Below are positions 1 to 13,300 of a stretch of DNA of 64,000 nucleotides, piece by piece. The stretch comes from Heterostelium album PN500 (lineage: Eukaryota > Evosea > Eumycetozoa > Acytosteliales > Acytosteliaceae). A program made the position numbers and the translations under genes. Location of the stretch: NCBI RefSeq assembly GCF_000004825.1, contig NW_008805065.1, forward strand, positions 1,488,001 to 1,552,000. Reading direction: 5' to 3'. The notes under the pieces were generated by a model. That model ran no database searches. It was not told the origin of the DNA and was given only the letters and a program-made list of their open reading frames with translations. Positions within the stretch are counted from its first letter, which is position 1, and each line of letters starts with the position of its first letter.

Positions 1-56
1 TAATTATTTATTATTAACTCATAAAATTAAATTCATATTAATAATATTAAATATAG

Positions 57-1442
57 TGAATGGGCAACCAATGGATACACTGAGCAGGCAATTGTTTTGT
101 TGAATGATTGGGTAAAGGCACAAAACGTTCCAGGTTTGACCACTGAAATCAAGAGAATCGAAGGTCTCACACCAATCATCTTGATCATTGTTGAAGCCAC
201 CAAGACAAACCCAAAGAATGTTTTGTTGTATGGTCACATGGACAAGCAACCACCCTTAACCGAACAATGGGAGGAGGGTCTCCACCCATACAAGGCTGTC
301 ACTAGAAACAAGCGTCTCTACGGTCGTGGTGGTGCCGACGATGGTTACTCAACCTTTGGTTCAGTCATGGCTGTCAAGGCTCTCAAGGAGCAAAACATCC
401 CACACGATCGTTACGTTATCATCATCGAGGGTTCCGAGGAGAGTGGTTCCATTCACTTGCCACAATACATTGACAAGTTCGAGTCTGTCATCCAAGCACC
501 ATCTTTGGTTGTCTGTCTCGACTCTGGTTGCGGAAACTACGAGCAACTCTGGATGACTTCATCGTTGCGTGGTGTCCTCACCGGTGACTTGACCGTCAAG
601 GTTCTCGAGCAAGCCAGTCACTCTGGTTCCGCCTCTGGTATCGTACCATCGTCATTCCGTATCGTCCGTCAAATCCTCAACCGTATCGAAAACGAGCAAA
701 CCGGTGAGATGTTGAAGGAACTCCAAGTGCCAATTCCAGCATACCGTATCGAAGAGACCAAGCTCTGTGCCCAAATCCTCGGTGACACCGTTCACACCGA
801 GTTCTTCTGGGATGGAAAGACTCAACCGGTCACCAGCGATCCAACTGAGCTGTTGATCAACAAGACCTGGAAGCCAACTCTCTGTGTCACCGGTGCCGAT
901 AACTTGCCACCAATTAGCAACGCCGGAAACGTCATGAGAACCAAGACCACCTTGAAGTTGTCCGTTCGTTTGCCACCAAGCATGAAGGGTCCAGTCGCCG
1001 CCAAGGTCCTCAAGGAAGCCCTCGAGAAGGATGCTCCATACAACGCCACCGTCTCCTTCAAGGTCGACAAGTGTGCTGAGGGTTGGGATTCACCAGCCAT
1101 CAACCCATGGCTCCAAACTGCTTTGGGTGAAGCTTCCGAAAAGATCTTTGGAAAGCCACACGTTTTCTTTGGTGAAGGTGGAACGTAAGTAAATCAATCA
1201 ATCAATCAATCTATCATCATACAGATTTAATCTAATCATAATCATTATCATTCTAAAATATTAGTATCCCATTCATGGGTATGTTGGGTGCCAAATTCCC
1301 ACAAGCTCAATTCATTATCACCGGTCTTCTTGGTCCACAATCAAATGCTCACGGACCAAACGAATTCCTTGACATTGAATACGGTAAGAAGTTGTTGAGT
1401 TGTGTAGTCTATCTCCTCGATGCCCATGCCAAGCACGCCTAA
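57..1442 (+). CDS. M20-family metallopeptidase, cytosolic non-specific dipeptidase-like (3' part)
   Basis: Exons 57-1184 and 1265-1442; an upstream exon lies outside the window, because the reading frame enters through an AG acceptor at 55-56. The intron at 1185-1264 (GTAAGT...TTAG) splits the Thr codon of GEGGT|IPF and the phases match. The product resembles CNDP-type peptidases, which hydrolyse dipeptides in the cytosol with a dinuclear metal centre. Visible motifs: YGHMDKQP (metal His and following Asp), GRGGADD (bridging Asp), EGSEESGS (catalytic Glu pair), CLDSG, and HGPNE near the C-terminus (last metal His). About 434 residues are present and the family is usually about 470, so only a short N-terminus is missing. 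Codon use is strongly biased, as in a well-expressed gene. The family call is secure; substrate preference is not shown by the sequence. Confidence 0.9.
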
Positions 1443-2078
1443 ATGAAAAGATAACTAGCTCGAGAACCTAGTTAGTTTATAAATAAAAAAATTGTAGATT
1501 CTTTGTTTTTTACCAAATTTCTCAGGTATCTCATTAACATAAACTTTTTTGAAATAAACCACTCACACACACTCACATCATTGTAAAATCAGTGTAATGA
1601 AATTTCCGACAAAGACCAGAAATTTACTCCATATAGAAATTTATTTTGATTTTTTTTAAAAAAAAACAAAAAAAAGATCTGATTTGATTTTTGAAAAGTT
1701 TGCAAAATGGGCTATTTTCCAGGGTAACTTTGAAAAGTCGCATAAAAAAATATTTGATATTTTTGCTGTTTGAAATTAATGTGAATATTCATTATTTTCT
1801 TTTACCAATATCAAACACACAGAAAATTGTTCATTATTTCATTCACACAAAACCAAATTAGTATAAATAAATAAATAATAATAATAGTTCAATTAATAAT
1901 AAATAATATTACTATTTTAACTCATAATCTATAATAGCATTTAGATTAGTTTCAATCTTTTTTGATTAGTATTACTATTACTATATTAGTATTTCAATAT
2001 TAGATTGATCAAAACTTGTACGATTTGATTACATTTTTAATTATTATTATAATTATAATAAAAATAAAAATAAAACAG
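1443..2078. other. intergenic, AT-rich; holds the cln3 promoter and probably a 5' leader intron
   Basis: There is no protein-coding potential on either strand. The segment contains the 3' UTR of the dipeptidase gene with AATAAA-like signals at about 1480-1490. It also contains the upstream region of the CLN3 gene. The sequence at 2070-2078 ends in ...AACAG, a usable splice acceptor, so part of this stretch is probably an intron in the 5' leader of the next gene. Confidence 0.6.
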
Positions 2079-3935
2079 TGGAAGAAATAAAAGAAGAAGA
2101 AATAAAGAATTTAATAGAGTTGGATAGATTAGATAGTGGTAGAAGTAGCAATAGTAGTAGAAGGAATAGTACTGATAGTGATATTGAAAGTAATAGTAAT
2201 AATAACAACAACCATATAGGTGAAGAGAACGAAGAGTTTGGTCAAGTAAACGAACAAGATCAAGATAAAGTATATTTAGTAAAGGATTCAACTTCATCAT
2301 CATCATCATCAACGTTAGAAGATAAATATAAAAATACAATGAGAGATAAACTATATCTTCGTAATTGGATATCATTCCACTTTATGGGAAATATCAATAA
2401 TTTCTCATATTGTGTCGTCAATGCAGCTGGTCAATCACTTGCAAACTACTTTCACAATCAAAAGAATATCGGTTTAATTCTATGGGCAAATATTGCATTT
2501 GGATTTGCTGCAAGAAGTAAGTTGTAGCGCTAGTTGATAGCAACTTTAAGTTAAAGATCTATATCTTTACTAACTAAACCATCTCATCTTCTTTATCTTA
2601 TCTTATCTTATCACAACACAATTATATATATAGTGTTAAATACATTTGTTTTAGAAAATGTTAATACTAAATTAAAGATTATTGTAAATTGTTTGTTTAT
2701 GGTTGCCGGTTTGGTCGGTGTTGCACTCTCGGTCTATGTAAACTTTTGGTTCTGTTTGGCGTGTATCTCACTGATTGGTATTGCATCGTCATTTGGTGAG
2801 TCGGTGCTGTTGTCGTATATCAAGCTGTTCCCGTCGGATCTAGTCAATGGATGGTCGTCCGGTACTGGTGTAGCCGGTGTCTGTGGATCACTCTTTTACA
2901 TCTTGTTGTCGGGTGTCGCCGGTCTTTCGAATCCAACGATCTTCTACATCATCTTGCCAACCACTCTCGTCTATGGTGCACTGTTCTTCCTCGGTTTGAA
3001 AGTGCCAGGTGGTACTCCCGGTCAGCAACACTCTGAGTACACACCGTTGCGCGAGGATGAAACCACCGCCAAAGAGGAGGTAGTTAACATTAGCCAAGGT
3101 GACAAACTATCAAACATCGAAGTTGCACCAGAATGTGAAATCAAACCGGTGAGAGGACCACCATGTGAGACCAAGCAGGAGCGTTACATCCGTTGTGCCA
3201 AGCTCGTCTGGTTCAACTCTGTCAACCTGATGTTGGTCTACTTCTTTGAGTATGTAGCATCGGTTGGTGGTGCCGATCTCGCAGTTAAATCAATCAAAGG
3301 AAATTGGTTCCAAGAGAATTCATATGCTATTCTAAGTTTTTGTTATCAAGTAAGTATCTACTTATTGTCTTATTATAATATCAACATGTTATAGTTGTAA
3401 TTTACTTACATTTTCTTTCTACTTGTTCAACCTTTAACAACAACTAAATAGTTTGGTGTATTATTATCAAGATCTTCATTACAACTTTTCAAAATCAAAA
3501 GAATTGGTATCATTACAATTTTACAAGGTTTAAATATGGCACTTTGGTTAATTCAAGGACGTGTAAGTTATAAAATGATTGATATCTATGTTTAAATTTA
3601 AATAATTTATTAATAATATTCTTAATAATTTATAGTATAAAATGATTGATTCTGTTTGGATTTTATTTGCTTTGATGGTCTATTGTGGTTTATTGGGTGG
3701 AGCATCATATGTCAATGTATTTTATTTGATTTTGCACGACAAGAAGATTCCAGACGAAGATCGTGAAGTTTGTATCAATTATGCTGCATTACTGGTAACC
3801 TTTGGTATTACAATGGCTTCTGTATTCATTTTAATTATGAATCATACGTTTATGAAGAACGAAGTCAGCACTGGATCAGAGGATTCATCCGCTGCTCACT
3901 CTGCTGATTTATTATTATCCTATTTAAGATTTTAA
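2079..3935 (+). CDS. cln3: CLN3/battenin-like lysosomal membrane protein
   Basis: Exons: 2079-2516, 2634-3349, 3452-3562, 3636-3935; all internal junction phases close. The protein is a multi-pass membrane protein of the battenin family, which acts in lysosome/endosome homeostasis and is mutated in human Batten disease. The conserved battenin blocks are visible in order: NNFSYCVVNAAG, FGESVLLSYI...NGWSSGTGVAGV, YFFEYVASVGG, SRSSLQLF, and GLLGGASYVNVFY near the end. The hydrophilic N-terminal region is acidic and Ser/Asn-rich, with a Ser run, unlike the short human N-terminus. The start is uncertain. The frame is open back through 2079 without an ATG. Either the start codon is completed by splicing (an A from an upstream exon joined to TG at 2079) or translation starts at the ATG at 2339. 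Family assignment is firm. Confidence 0.88.
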
Positions 3936-4109
3936 AAAAAAAAAACCGTTTGAAACAAAAATTAATAGTACTATTTAAATATATATATTTGAACAAATAA
4001 TTATAACTAATAAATCGATATCGATTAATGAATAATTAATTTATAAACCTTATAAATGATAACCATTTTTATTTATATTATTATTATTATTGTGACTGCA
4101 GTTTATAGT

Positions 4110-5969
4110 TTAATTAAATTGCCAATAATCAATACCTTCTACTATATTTAAAGACTTTATATTGTTTTCAAACTCTTGATTGGTACGATCAAGTGAAACG
4201 CACATAATTAAAGGTGGTTTCACTTCTGAGAAATGAATAATTGGAATCGATTGGTTGGTATAAGCTGCGTTGTAGTTTCTTCCAATCTTTGAAGTATCGA
4301 CATCACAGAATGCCTTTACCTTATTCTTATTATCATCGGATAGCATCGTAAAAAACTTCTTACCATCCCTTCCGGCTCCCCAAATCGAGAAACTTGACCA
4401 TTTATTTAAAACTCTTTTCTCTAAATATTCTAATTTTATCTTTAATAATATTAATCTAAAAATAAATATATTTGTAATTAGTTATTGTTATTTATAGATG
4501 AAAACGGTAAATGTTTAATTTAAATTTAATTTTACCGACCTATGAATTTGTTTACTTAAATTATCTTGATGATATCTATAAAGCATTAATGTTTGATTTA
4601 CTTTTCCAAGTTTTCCTTCGAGTTGTAGATGCTTGTGGAAGAATATTAAATCCTCCGGAATAGGTTGTTTCTTTATAGGTGTAGTTGGTGAAGTGGATGC
4701 TGTTATTGCTGTTGTAGGTGATGTCGGCGATTCATTCACTTTATATAACTCCAAATTTGATTGTTGAGTTGAGAAACCACCTACTCTATAGCAGGTATCT
4801 CTTCTCATGAACCAAGTAGGTTGTATAATAGTACACTCTCGATACTGATGAAGATAGAGCTCTTCGTTGGTCAATCGATTGCACCACTCTGTATATCTAT
4901 TAGAAGATCCTTCCGGTATTCTAAGAAAGTTCGATCCAACAATAACATTATCATCACCATCGTCTTTATATTTCAAGCATTCTTTAATCTAGAATGTAAT
5001 TGTAGTTAATACAACTATTAGTAAATAATCGTTTCTTTTCGTTTCTTTTCGTTTAGTTTCGTTCGTTTGTTTTTGTGCACAATAGATTAACTTGACATAC
5101 TTACTTGTAGTTCAATTCTTTCGCGATACATAATATCGTCTGAATCTAGAATACATAGATAATCACCGTGTGAATATTGTATTGCTTTGTTTCTTGCGTA
5201 TCCACATCCACCACTCTCCAAAAGAGGCATAGTGTCTTCGCCCAACTCAATCAGTGATTGGCTATTTGGATGCCGAGCGCGATAGGAATCCACTAGTAAC
5301 TGATACTCTGGTATTGAATGAGTTTCAACTATTCTCTGTTCCACACCTTTCCCACCATTCAAAACAAACATAATAGAATAATGTTTAAATAATACAATCC
5401 ATTTCTTTGCAATTTCAATTGTATCATCCTATTTATTATTATTATCATTAAAAATAAGAATTAATTAATAATTTTCAAATCTATTTATAAATATATATAT
5501 ATATATATATACATACAGTACTTAAATCATCAAACATTGATAATTCAATCGGACCTCTATAAGATTGTAATACGACAGAGAGTAATGTTTCGTCTATGTA
5601 CAAACTTGCATTCTTCATACACAAACATATACTGACAAAAGGTAAACTAAAATCTCTTTTAAATCTTTCATTGTTTGACTCTAGGAGATAATGAGGTAGG
5701 GGTAATGTAGTTTTACACTCATCATCACTGTTATTCTTGTTATTTATATCTTTATCTACTAGTAAATCATTAAATGATAGATTTAAGTTGATTGATGATA
5801 TTATTATATCTGAAATTTTACTATTCTTTATTTGTAGTATATATTTTGGTTGTTTTTGATCTGATTCTTGCTCTTGTTGATTTACTAATTGTAAATCTAT
5901 TATTATATCAGACGATGATGGTGATGATGCCAGAGGTTGTTGGGCAGATCCTTCACGATTGTCACTCAT
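4110..5969 (-). CDS. family-2 glycosyltransferase, B3GNTL1-like
   Basis: Exons on the minus strand: 5517-5969, 5105-5428, 4540-4988, 4110-4455; the phases sum to 523 residues. After a disordered first ~120 residues comes a GT-A domain: PFVSICLCMKNAS (nucleotide-sugar strand), GCGYARNKAIQ, and LCILDSDDIM (the DXD-type metal and UDP-sugar site). These are followed by IIQPTWFMRRD and PEDLIFFHKHL. The C-terminal block IWGAGRDGKKF...VKAFCDVDTSKIGR...PIIHF matches the extra domain of animal B3GNTL1 (UDP-GlcNAc:betaGal beta-1,3-N-acetylglucosaminyltransferase-like 1). There is no signal peptide or transmembrane anchor, also as in B3GNTL1, so a cytosolic transferase is likely. The acceptor is unknown. 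A Ser/Thr/Pro-rich insert (about residues 335-360) sits in the catalytic region. The gene is divergent from the RhoGAP gene. Confidence 0.85.
5494..5516. repeat. (TA)n microsatellite in an intron
   Basis: A run of about ten TA units ends at the GTATGT donor of the glycosyltransferase gene (minus strand). The donor dinucleotide lies at the repeat edge, so repeat length changes would alter intron size but not coding sequence. Confidence 0.8.
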
Positions 5970-7312
5970 ATTTTTGAAAATTGAATTGTGTTTTTTGGAT
6001 CAACGGCTAATCACAATTATTCAAATTATCATAATTTATTCAAAAAAAAAAAATCAAAGTGCAAATTTGATCAAAACCCAAAAACACACCAATCTTTAAA
6101 CCATATCCATCAAATTTTAGGTTTTTTTTTTATTTTTGCAGCCTACCTTACAACAAAAATTATCAAAGAAAGAGTATTTATTATTTAATTTTATTTTTGC
6201 AAAGTCTTTATCAATTCTTATCTTGTTTATTTTAAACTGCGAATCAAATCAAATCAAATAATAATCCTACGCACCTCACCACAATTTTTGTTTTTTTTTT
6301 TTTTTTTTATAATTTTTTTATTTTATTAAAAGAAATACAGAGACAGACACACACGAATAAAATATTAGATTCAAGATTTAATAATAATAATAATAATAAA
6401 TAATAGTTGTAATTTAATAATAATATTAGCAGCAAATACCCATTATCAGGAAAATATTGTACTATTGGTTTTTTTATTATTTTATTTTTATTTTTATTTT
6501 ATTTTTGGAACACCACAATAACAGGAGAACTATTACCAGTTCATTGTTTTCAATACCGCCACCACCCCACAACCACAACCAACAACCACAATTTAAAGTT
6601 TGACAAACACACAATAATCCAAAACTCTAAACCAACACCCCCTACATACACACTTTGACAATATATTTATTTATTGGTATTTATATATATATTAATTTGT
6701 GTGTTACCAACTCTTCAACAACAAACACTCGACACTCAATAACCTGAAAAGCCACAAACCAACAAACAAATAAACAAACCAAACCAACAAACAACAGGCA
6801 AAAAAATAAATAAAAAACAAAAAGACTTTTCAAATTGATAAAACATATATTACTTTCATAGTTGGAAACGAGAAGAAATAAAAGAAAGAGATACGCCTAG
6901 TAGGAGAGATAAAAGGAGAATAGTTAGTGGTGTTTAGATCATCAAAAGAGTTGATTGGTATCAAGGTTTGACTCTCTCCCTCCCACCTCCAAATTCATAG
7001 TCATCATCAACAACAACAGCAAACACGCAATTTCACAATTGTGCTTTTGACAGATCAGACCACTCTTGAAAATAATGACAACAATATCACAAGTTCATCC
7101 GTAAACAACACAACATCACACAATATATCTCAATTCAACTTTAAAGTAGTGTTAGAAATCAAAACAGAATCTCTCTTTTAAAATATTTATATTATACAAA
7201 TAATAATAGTTTTTTTTTTCTCTATATCCAATTAAATTATCAAATATAATTTTCATTTCACAGTTCCCTCATTGTAAATTGTAATAGTAAATAATAAATA
7301 ATAAATAGAATC
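5970..7312. promoter_or_regulatory. 1.3-kb divergent intergenic region between the GT2 and RhoGAP genes
   Basis: I see no credible coding sequence. The segment has poly-A/poly-T tracts, and 6540-6800 is strikingly rich in CA and CAA (ACAACCACAACC-type runs), unlike the surrounding AT-rich DNA. Dictyostelid regulators such as the G-box factor bind CA/GT-rich elements, so this part may hold promoter elements or a long leader for the RhoGAP mRNA. That is inference; no defined site is claimed. Confidence 0.4.
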
Positions 7313-10167
7313 ATGTCAACATCGAATGAATCAAATTCAACCCAAGAATATCCAGATGATGTTTCCAATTGTGACAACGTTTCCATTTCATCATCATCCG
7401 GACAACCAAGAAATCTAAAAAAGAAAATCGGTGATTTCTTAAATACATTTATAAAGAAAAGGTAATTAAAGAGAAATTACAATAATTAATGTTTAAATTA
7501 TTTGGAAATATATTAATGTTTTTTTAAATGGATTTAAAATTAAAGACCATCACCAGATGATTTAAGGGAAAAGAATATTTTAATGGCACCAAGTAATGTT
7601 GCACCTAGAATACAACCATCTCGATACGATTTAGAGAATAACATGACACATAAAGGACATCAGAGAAAAGGCAGTGCATCTCGTGGCAAAAAGAGCAGTG
7701 ACGATGGTAGCAATAGCGGAAAGAAGTCGGCGTGGGAATATCTTAGAAATCTTGACTTTACATTCTCAAAGTTCACATTTGGTAAAACTGTGGTACACAG
7801 ATTGAAATTCCCACAATTCGGACTGACACCAGACGAACTACAAGATCTTTATCCTGATCAACCAGATGGAATACCTTTAGTTTTAACAAAAGGAATAGAA
7901 TATTTAAAGAATCGTATGTTTTAAATTAATTTAACAACAATTCCAATCCTTTTTAAATTAATACTAATTACCTTTTTATTATTATTAAAATTTAAAATAG
8001 ATCTTGAAACAGAAGGATTATTTAGAGTGAATGGTAGTAATAAGGATATCAGTTTATTAAAATTCAAAGTGGAAGATGGTGATTTGGATTTCAGTCAAGT
8101 CGATAATCCATATTGTATTTGTGGTTTGGTATCAACATTTTTCAAAGAATTGCCAGAACCTTTAATTCCATTAGATAGATATTATGAAGCTGTAGATAGT
8201 GTTCGTATGTATCAAAAGTAGATAATAGAAACATTTCTAAATTATATATTAACAACAACGATGATCATCAATATATAGGTGGTACTGAGAAATTAGAAAT
8301 AATTGTACCAAAGCTAAGACAATTGGTATTAAATATCCCACCATCACATCTTTGTATTCTAAGGAAATTCACAGAGTTTCTCACGCTGATTGAAGCGAAT
8401 AAAGATAAAAATAAGATGACCTCTGATAATTTGGGTATCATTTTCGGACCTACTTTGATGCGAGATCCAGATTTCAAAGACATCACCAGTGGTCTCGCTA
8501 ATTTGAAGTTGCAATCCTACGTCATTAAATATATGGTCGAATGTTATAGTGCCATCTTTAAGAGTTTCGAAGTGAAGTCTGCCTACAGAAAATCAATGGT
8601 TGTACTACCACCGGTCGACACTTCTTCGATCGATTATCTCGATATTGCATCGCCTGCATCCGAAGCCAAGCGAGAGTCACTCGTTCAGGTGGTGCGATCC
8701 GATGGTCAACTCTCACGTCGTCCACGTCCGCCACCACGCCGTACCGGAACCATTCTGCTAAGTCCGCGTCAACCCGAACAACGACAACAACAAGCCTATG
8801 CCATATCAACAATGACTCGTCCAGTCTCGCGGTTATTCAATCCCGAGATCCTAGACTCGCCAACCACACCGCCATCCAACTGTCCAAAACCACCAAAACC
8901 ACCAAGCAGAAAGCCAACTGCTGCCACCCCACCAATTAGATTCGATTTGAATAAACCAATAACATCAACATCAACAACAACGACAACAACAACTACTACA
9001 ACAACTACACCCAATCCACCACCACCAATGCCATACAGGAAATTACCATCGAAACCAATGCCAACCATTCCAATAACACCACAATCACCAAAACTAGCAC
9101 CAAGACCACCAATTTCAAAAGCACCAATTCCACCCAAATTACCAACAGCACCAGTACCAACAACACCAACACCAGCACCAACACCCAGCATGTCAGTCGA
9201 AACACCCAAAGCAAAACCATTACCACCTAAACGTAATTTCCCAGTTGATTCATCACTTTCAGCATCTCCTCCAACCACACCACAGATTCTCCGCTCAAAT
9301 ACAATGCCATCTACACCAAAACCACCAACATCAACAATGACAACATCAAATGTACATACAACAACTACTACAACACCAACAACAACAACAATCAATCAAT
9401 TCGATAGACCACCTAACAAACCTCCACCAAATCCATTCGATTATAAATATAAAACAACTCCAAATCCAATAACAACCACCAATCAACAACCTGCAAAACT
9501 ATCACCGGTTCTCTCTGGATCACCATCATCCTCTGACTCTGAACCAAAGAGTAGTGGTGCACCAGTGGTAAAGAAACGCGTACAATTTGGAACAACAGCA
9601 ACAGGAGAGTCAAATGACTCATCAAGCTCAACAACAACAACAACAACAGCACCAACACCTTCCGCTAGACCACCTGTTCTACCAAGATCCATCTCATTTG
9701 TTGATCATACACAATCAAAACCAATTCCAGTTCCAAGACAACCTATCGATCAACAACAACAATCACCATTTTCCTTTACAAACAAAGGACAATCACCGAA
9801 ATCAACAACACCATTACCAACACCAGTGACAAACCAACAACCAGTTACGTCGAACACCAACACAATCACATCTTCATCACCAAGCGGTAAATCATCTTCA
9901 TTCAAATTGAATTCATCCAGTGAAGACACAGAGAAAGCGAAAAACAACTTTACCTCACAGAGAACATCAAAGTCAGCACTTAATCTAACAGGTAGTGGTA
10001 CCAAAGACGAAAGAATCTCGCCATCATCATCACCAAACACCAACTCCAACCAAATAATCTTTAAAAATGTATCATTAAACCCACCACTAAGAGTAACACA
10101 ACAACAGCAACAATCTTCCTCATCACCAGACATAACAACAAAATCACCAATTATAACAAGAAAATAA
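7313..10167 (+). CDS. RhoGAP-domain protein with long Pro/Thr/Ser-rich tail
   Basis: Exons: 7313-7461, 7546-7913, 8001-8204, 8279-10167; phases close, giving 869 residues. The RhoGAP domain lies at about residues 140-345. It contains LETEGLFRVNGS with the arginine finger, the ELPEPLIP stretch, and the conserved SDNLGIIFGPTLMR block. It is expected to stimulate GTP hydrolysis on Rho/Rac-family GTPases and so affect actin. The remaining ~520 residues are low complexity: repeated PxxP and PPPxPP motifs (possible SH3 or profilin ligands), a Thr run, and Ser-rich patches. The basic stretch before the GAP domain is rich in Lys and Ser. The start is the first ATG after an in-frame stop-rich leader, and exon 1 has a clear GTAATT donor. 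Dictyostelids have dozens of such GAPs, so I give no symbol. Confidence 0.88.
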
Positions 10168-10376
10168 AATAAATTAACTCTTTTTTGTACAACAAACAAA
10201 CAAATAAATAAACAAATAAAAAAAAAAGCTAATATTTTTTTCGCTCCTTTTTTTTTTTGATGCAAGAAAAAAAAAACTTTAGTTATTTTTTATTTTTTAT
10301 TTTTATTTTTTTATAACTTCACTATCTAATCATTCATTTATTTTTAAACTTTTAAAAAATAGAATAGATTGATAAG

Positions 10377-13300
10377 ATGTCGTTTAAAGGATTTAGTTGG
10401 AGTGACCAGGTAAATGGTGCTGGTGGCAATGATGAAACACCATCTACCACACCATCGACTACAACTTCATCATCGTCGACATTTTCATCACCGACATTCT
10501 CTAGTGAACCATCAACTTTGAACCCATTCTCTTCATCATTGTTTGGTGGTAATACTACGAATATTTCACCTTCATCGACAACACCAACTTCACTTTTCTC
10601 ACAACAACTACAACAACCAAGACAACAACAACAATCATCATCATCCTCTTCAATGTTTGATACAACCAATTATAATAATAATAATGGTTTTTCATCTTTA
10701 TTCGGTGGTAACAGCAACAACAACACCTATAACAACAATATAGATCAAGGTTTCGATTCTTCAAATATATTCGGTAATAATAACAAAAATAATAATCAAA
10801 ATGAATTCGATATAAGTATGTTTATCTATAAATATGATAAGATGGGAGAGTAATCAAGTTTAAACTAATTATTAATTGCTATTGTTAGATATGTTACCAG
10901 ATGATGATATCGATTTATCAAAGTATAATCATAGTAATGATGGTGCTATTGTTAGTGAAGATACTTATAGATCAGCATTGAACGATAGATTAATGGAGCA
11001 ATATGATAATGAAGCCAATAGAAGTGTTAGTGGTTTGCAAATGGATGAAATAGACGATCCAGATTTAGATTGGTTTAGACACCAAACATTGAATAAAACA
11101 GATGATGATATCTTTTATGAGATCATAGAGAAGCAAGCTACGATCGCCAGCAACAACAACAACAACAACATGAACAACGACACAAACAACCAAGATAATC
11201 AATTTGCATATTTACAAATGGTTGATCAATTTAAAACTTATTTCGTCAACAAGTATGTCTGCTTATTAAACAAAACAAATAATATTCATTAACTTATCAA
11301 ATTCATTTGTTAAAACAGATTATCATTACTTAAATATCAATTAGAGAGACATTATCATCTACCGAATAAAAAGGATACTGAAAGACAGATAGATCAAGTA
11401 CAAAACGAAAAGAATACATGGGATATCCTTTGTAGATTATATCAAGATAGAGATAAAGATTAGTATGTATTAATAAAACTTAAATAATGATGATGATGAT
11501 GATGATTTCGATATTAATCAAATGTTGGTTCAGTCCTGAAGAAAGAGATCAACCAGATGACATTCAAATGGATAGTAATATAAGTCAAGTCGATGTAGTT
11601 GCTTTGAATATAAAGAGAGACTATCAGATGCGTGAGAATATCATCGTTTTGAATTGGTTGGAGGAGATGGCATCAATGATAAAGTACACCGATGAACCTG
11701 TCTACTGGAAGAAGACACTCGAAGCTATCAAGACTGGAAACAAGCAACATTTGGTACAGTTTCTCGACCCGGATGCTCAGCAACGTTTGAATCTAAAGAT
11801 TGACGCTATCGATGAGAAGGACGACCACCAGTTCCTCTCGACGCTCTGGTCGCTACTGCGTGTTGGCAACCGAGAGTTGGCCATCCAGTTTTGTCAGTTG
11901 GTCGGTCAGCACTGGCGTGCACAGACTCTTATCGGCGACGCCAAGTTTGCTTCGGAACTAGAGATTGGTAATCCCTATCGTAACTTGTGGCGACAGAGCT
12001 GTTTGACGCTGTCGAACAACGCCAGCGACGAGTATGAGCGTGCTATCTACGGTGTTCTGGCGGCAAACGTTGGTAACGCACTTCCAGTGTGTAAGAATTG
12101 GTACGACTATCTCTGGGTCTATGTTCGTGTGCTCATCGACATCAAACTCAATGAGGAGCTAAAGAGCATACCAGTGCCACCAACTTCCTACGAGGATATT
12201 CCACCACTTCCTACAGCCTCGACATTCCGATCGACAACCGATATCCTTCATATTTTGAGAACCAATTCACCGGTTGACATTATCAAACAATCGATGGAGC
12301 CATATAATATCATTCAAGATAGATTGATTTCAGATGATTATCAAACTTTATTACAATCCCTTTTAGATATATTAAAATCGTAAGTTAAAATTAACCTATA
12401 AATATGATTGGTTAATAACGCTAGTTAGTTACTAACTATTATTAAAAGTGGAAAGCAATCACCGGATTTCTTAAGATTGTCAATTGGTTTAGTATTATTC
12501 TATAGATTTAGAACTATTAATTATCAACCAAATCCAGATGAACAATCACCAGAGAATGTTATTATTCATTCATACATTCAATATTTAATTGATACTCAAA
12601 AGGTAAACTTTTTTATCTATTCTATTCGTTATAAACTAATTATTTATTAACTATTATTATTTTATTTAGCACGAGTTGGTAGCTTTATATACATCTTTCT
12701 TGGGTAATGACGTACAGAGAACTAAATTATATTCAAAGTTTTTGGAAGGTATTACAGAGTTGGAAGAACGTCAGAGATGTTTGGGATTGGCAGAACGTTA
12801 CAATTTGGATACAGAATTGATTACAGAGACCGTCGTCAATAATATCAATGCAAAGAACAGAGGTGTTAGTTCACGTTCAATGTCCACCACAACCGAAGCC
12901 GATGTCGCTAAGATCGATGCTATTGGTTGGCTCTGTTTCAATCCTCAGCAACGTATTGAAGCCATTCTCAAATCGAACCTTTTGATTCGTGAGTTTGTAG
13001 AGAACAACAAATTGGATGCAGCTCAACAACTGATTGACGCACTACCAAAGAACTCTGTGGCCATCTCCAAGATGGAAAGCACAAGATCAGAGAGCGAAAC
13101 CATCGACATCATCAAGGAGTTCACCAATTGGTCACAGTATTTGGAGGCAACCAGAAGAATCGGTATCTGGTTCCACAACTACTCAAAGAAACCAAAACAA
13201 TCGACCCTCCATTTCAGACTGACTGGCAAGGAATCGTACGCACAGAAATTGGATCTCGAAAGAAAAAAGAAAGAAGTCGAAGAGGAATTTGGTCAGTGGA

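Noticed and set aside
6540-6800. CA-rich stretch as a possible coding exon
   Set aside because: Stops in all frames and no splice-site pattern; more likely leader or promoter.
8796-9395. 199-codon antisense frame within the RhoGAP gene
   Set aside because: A Val/Gly-rich shadow of the Thr/Pro-rich coding strand.
11487-11533. ATG and Met-run start within Nup107
   Set aside because: It lies in the 71-bp intron 11463-11533, whose removal keeps the Nup107 frame.
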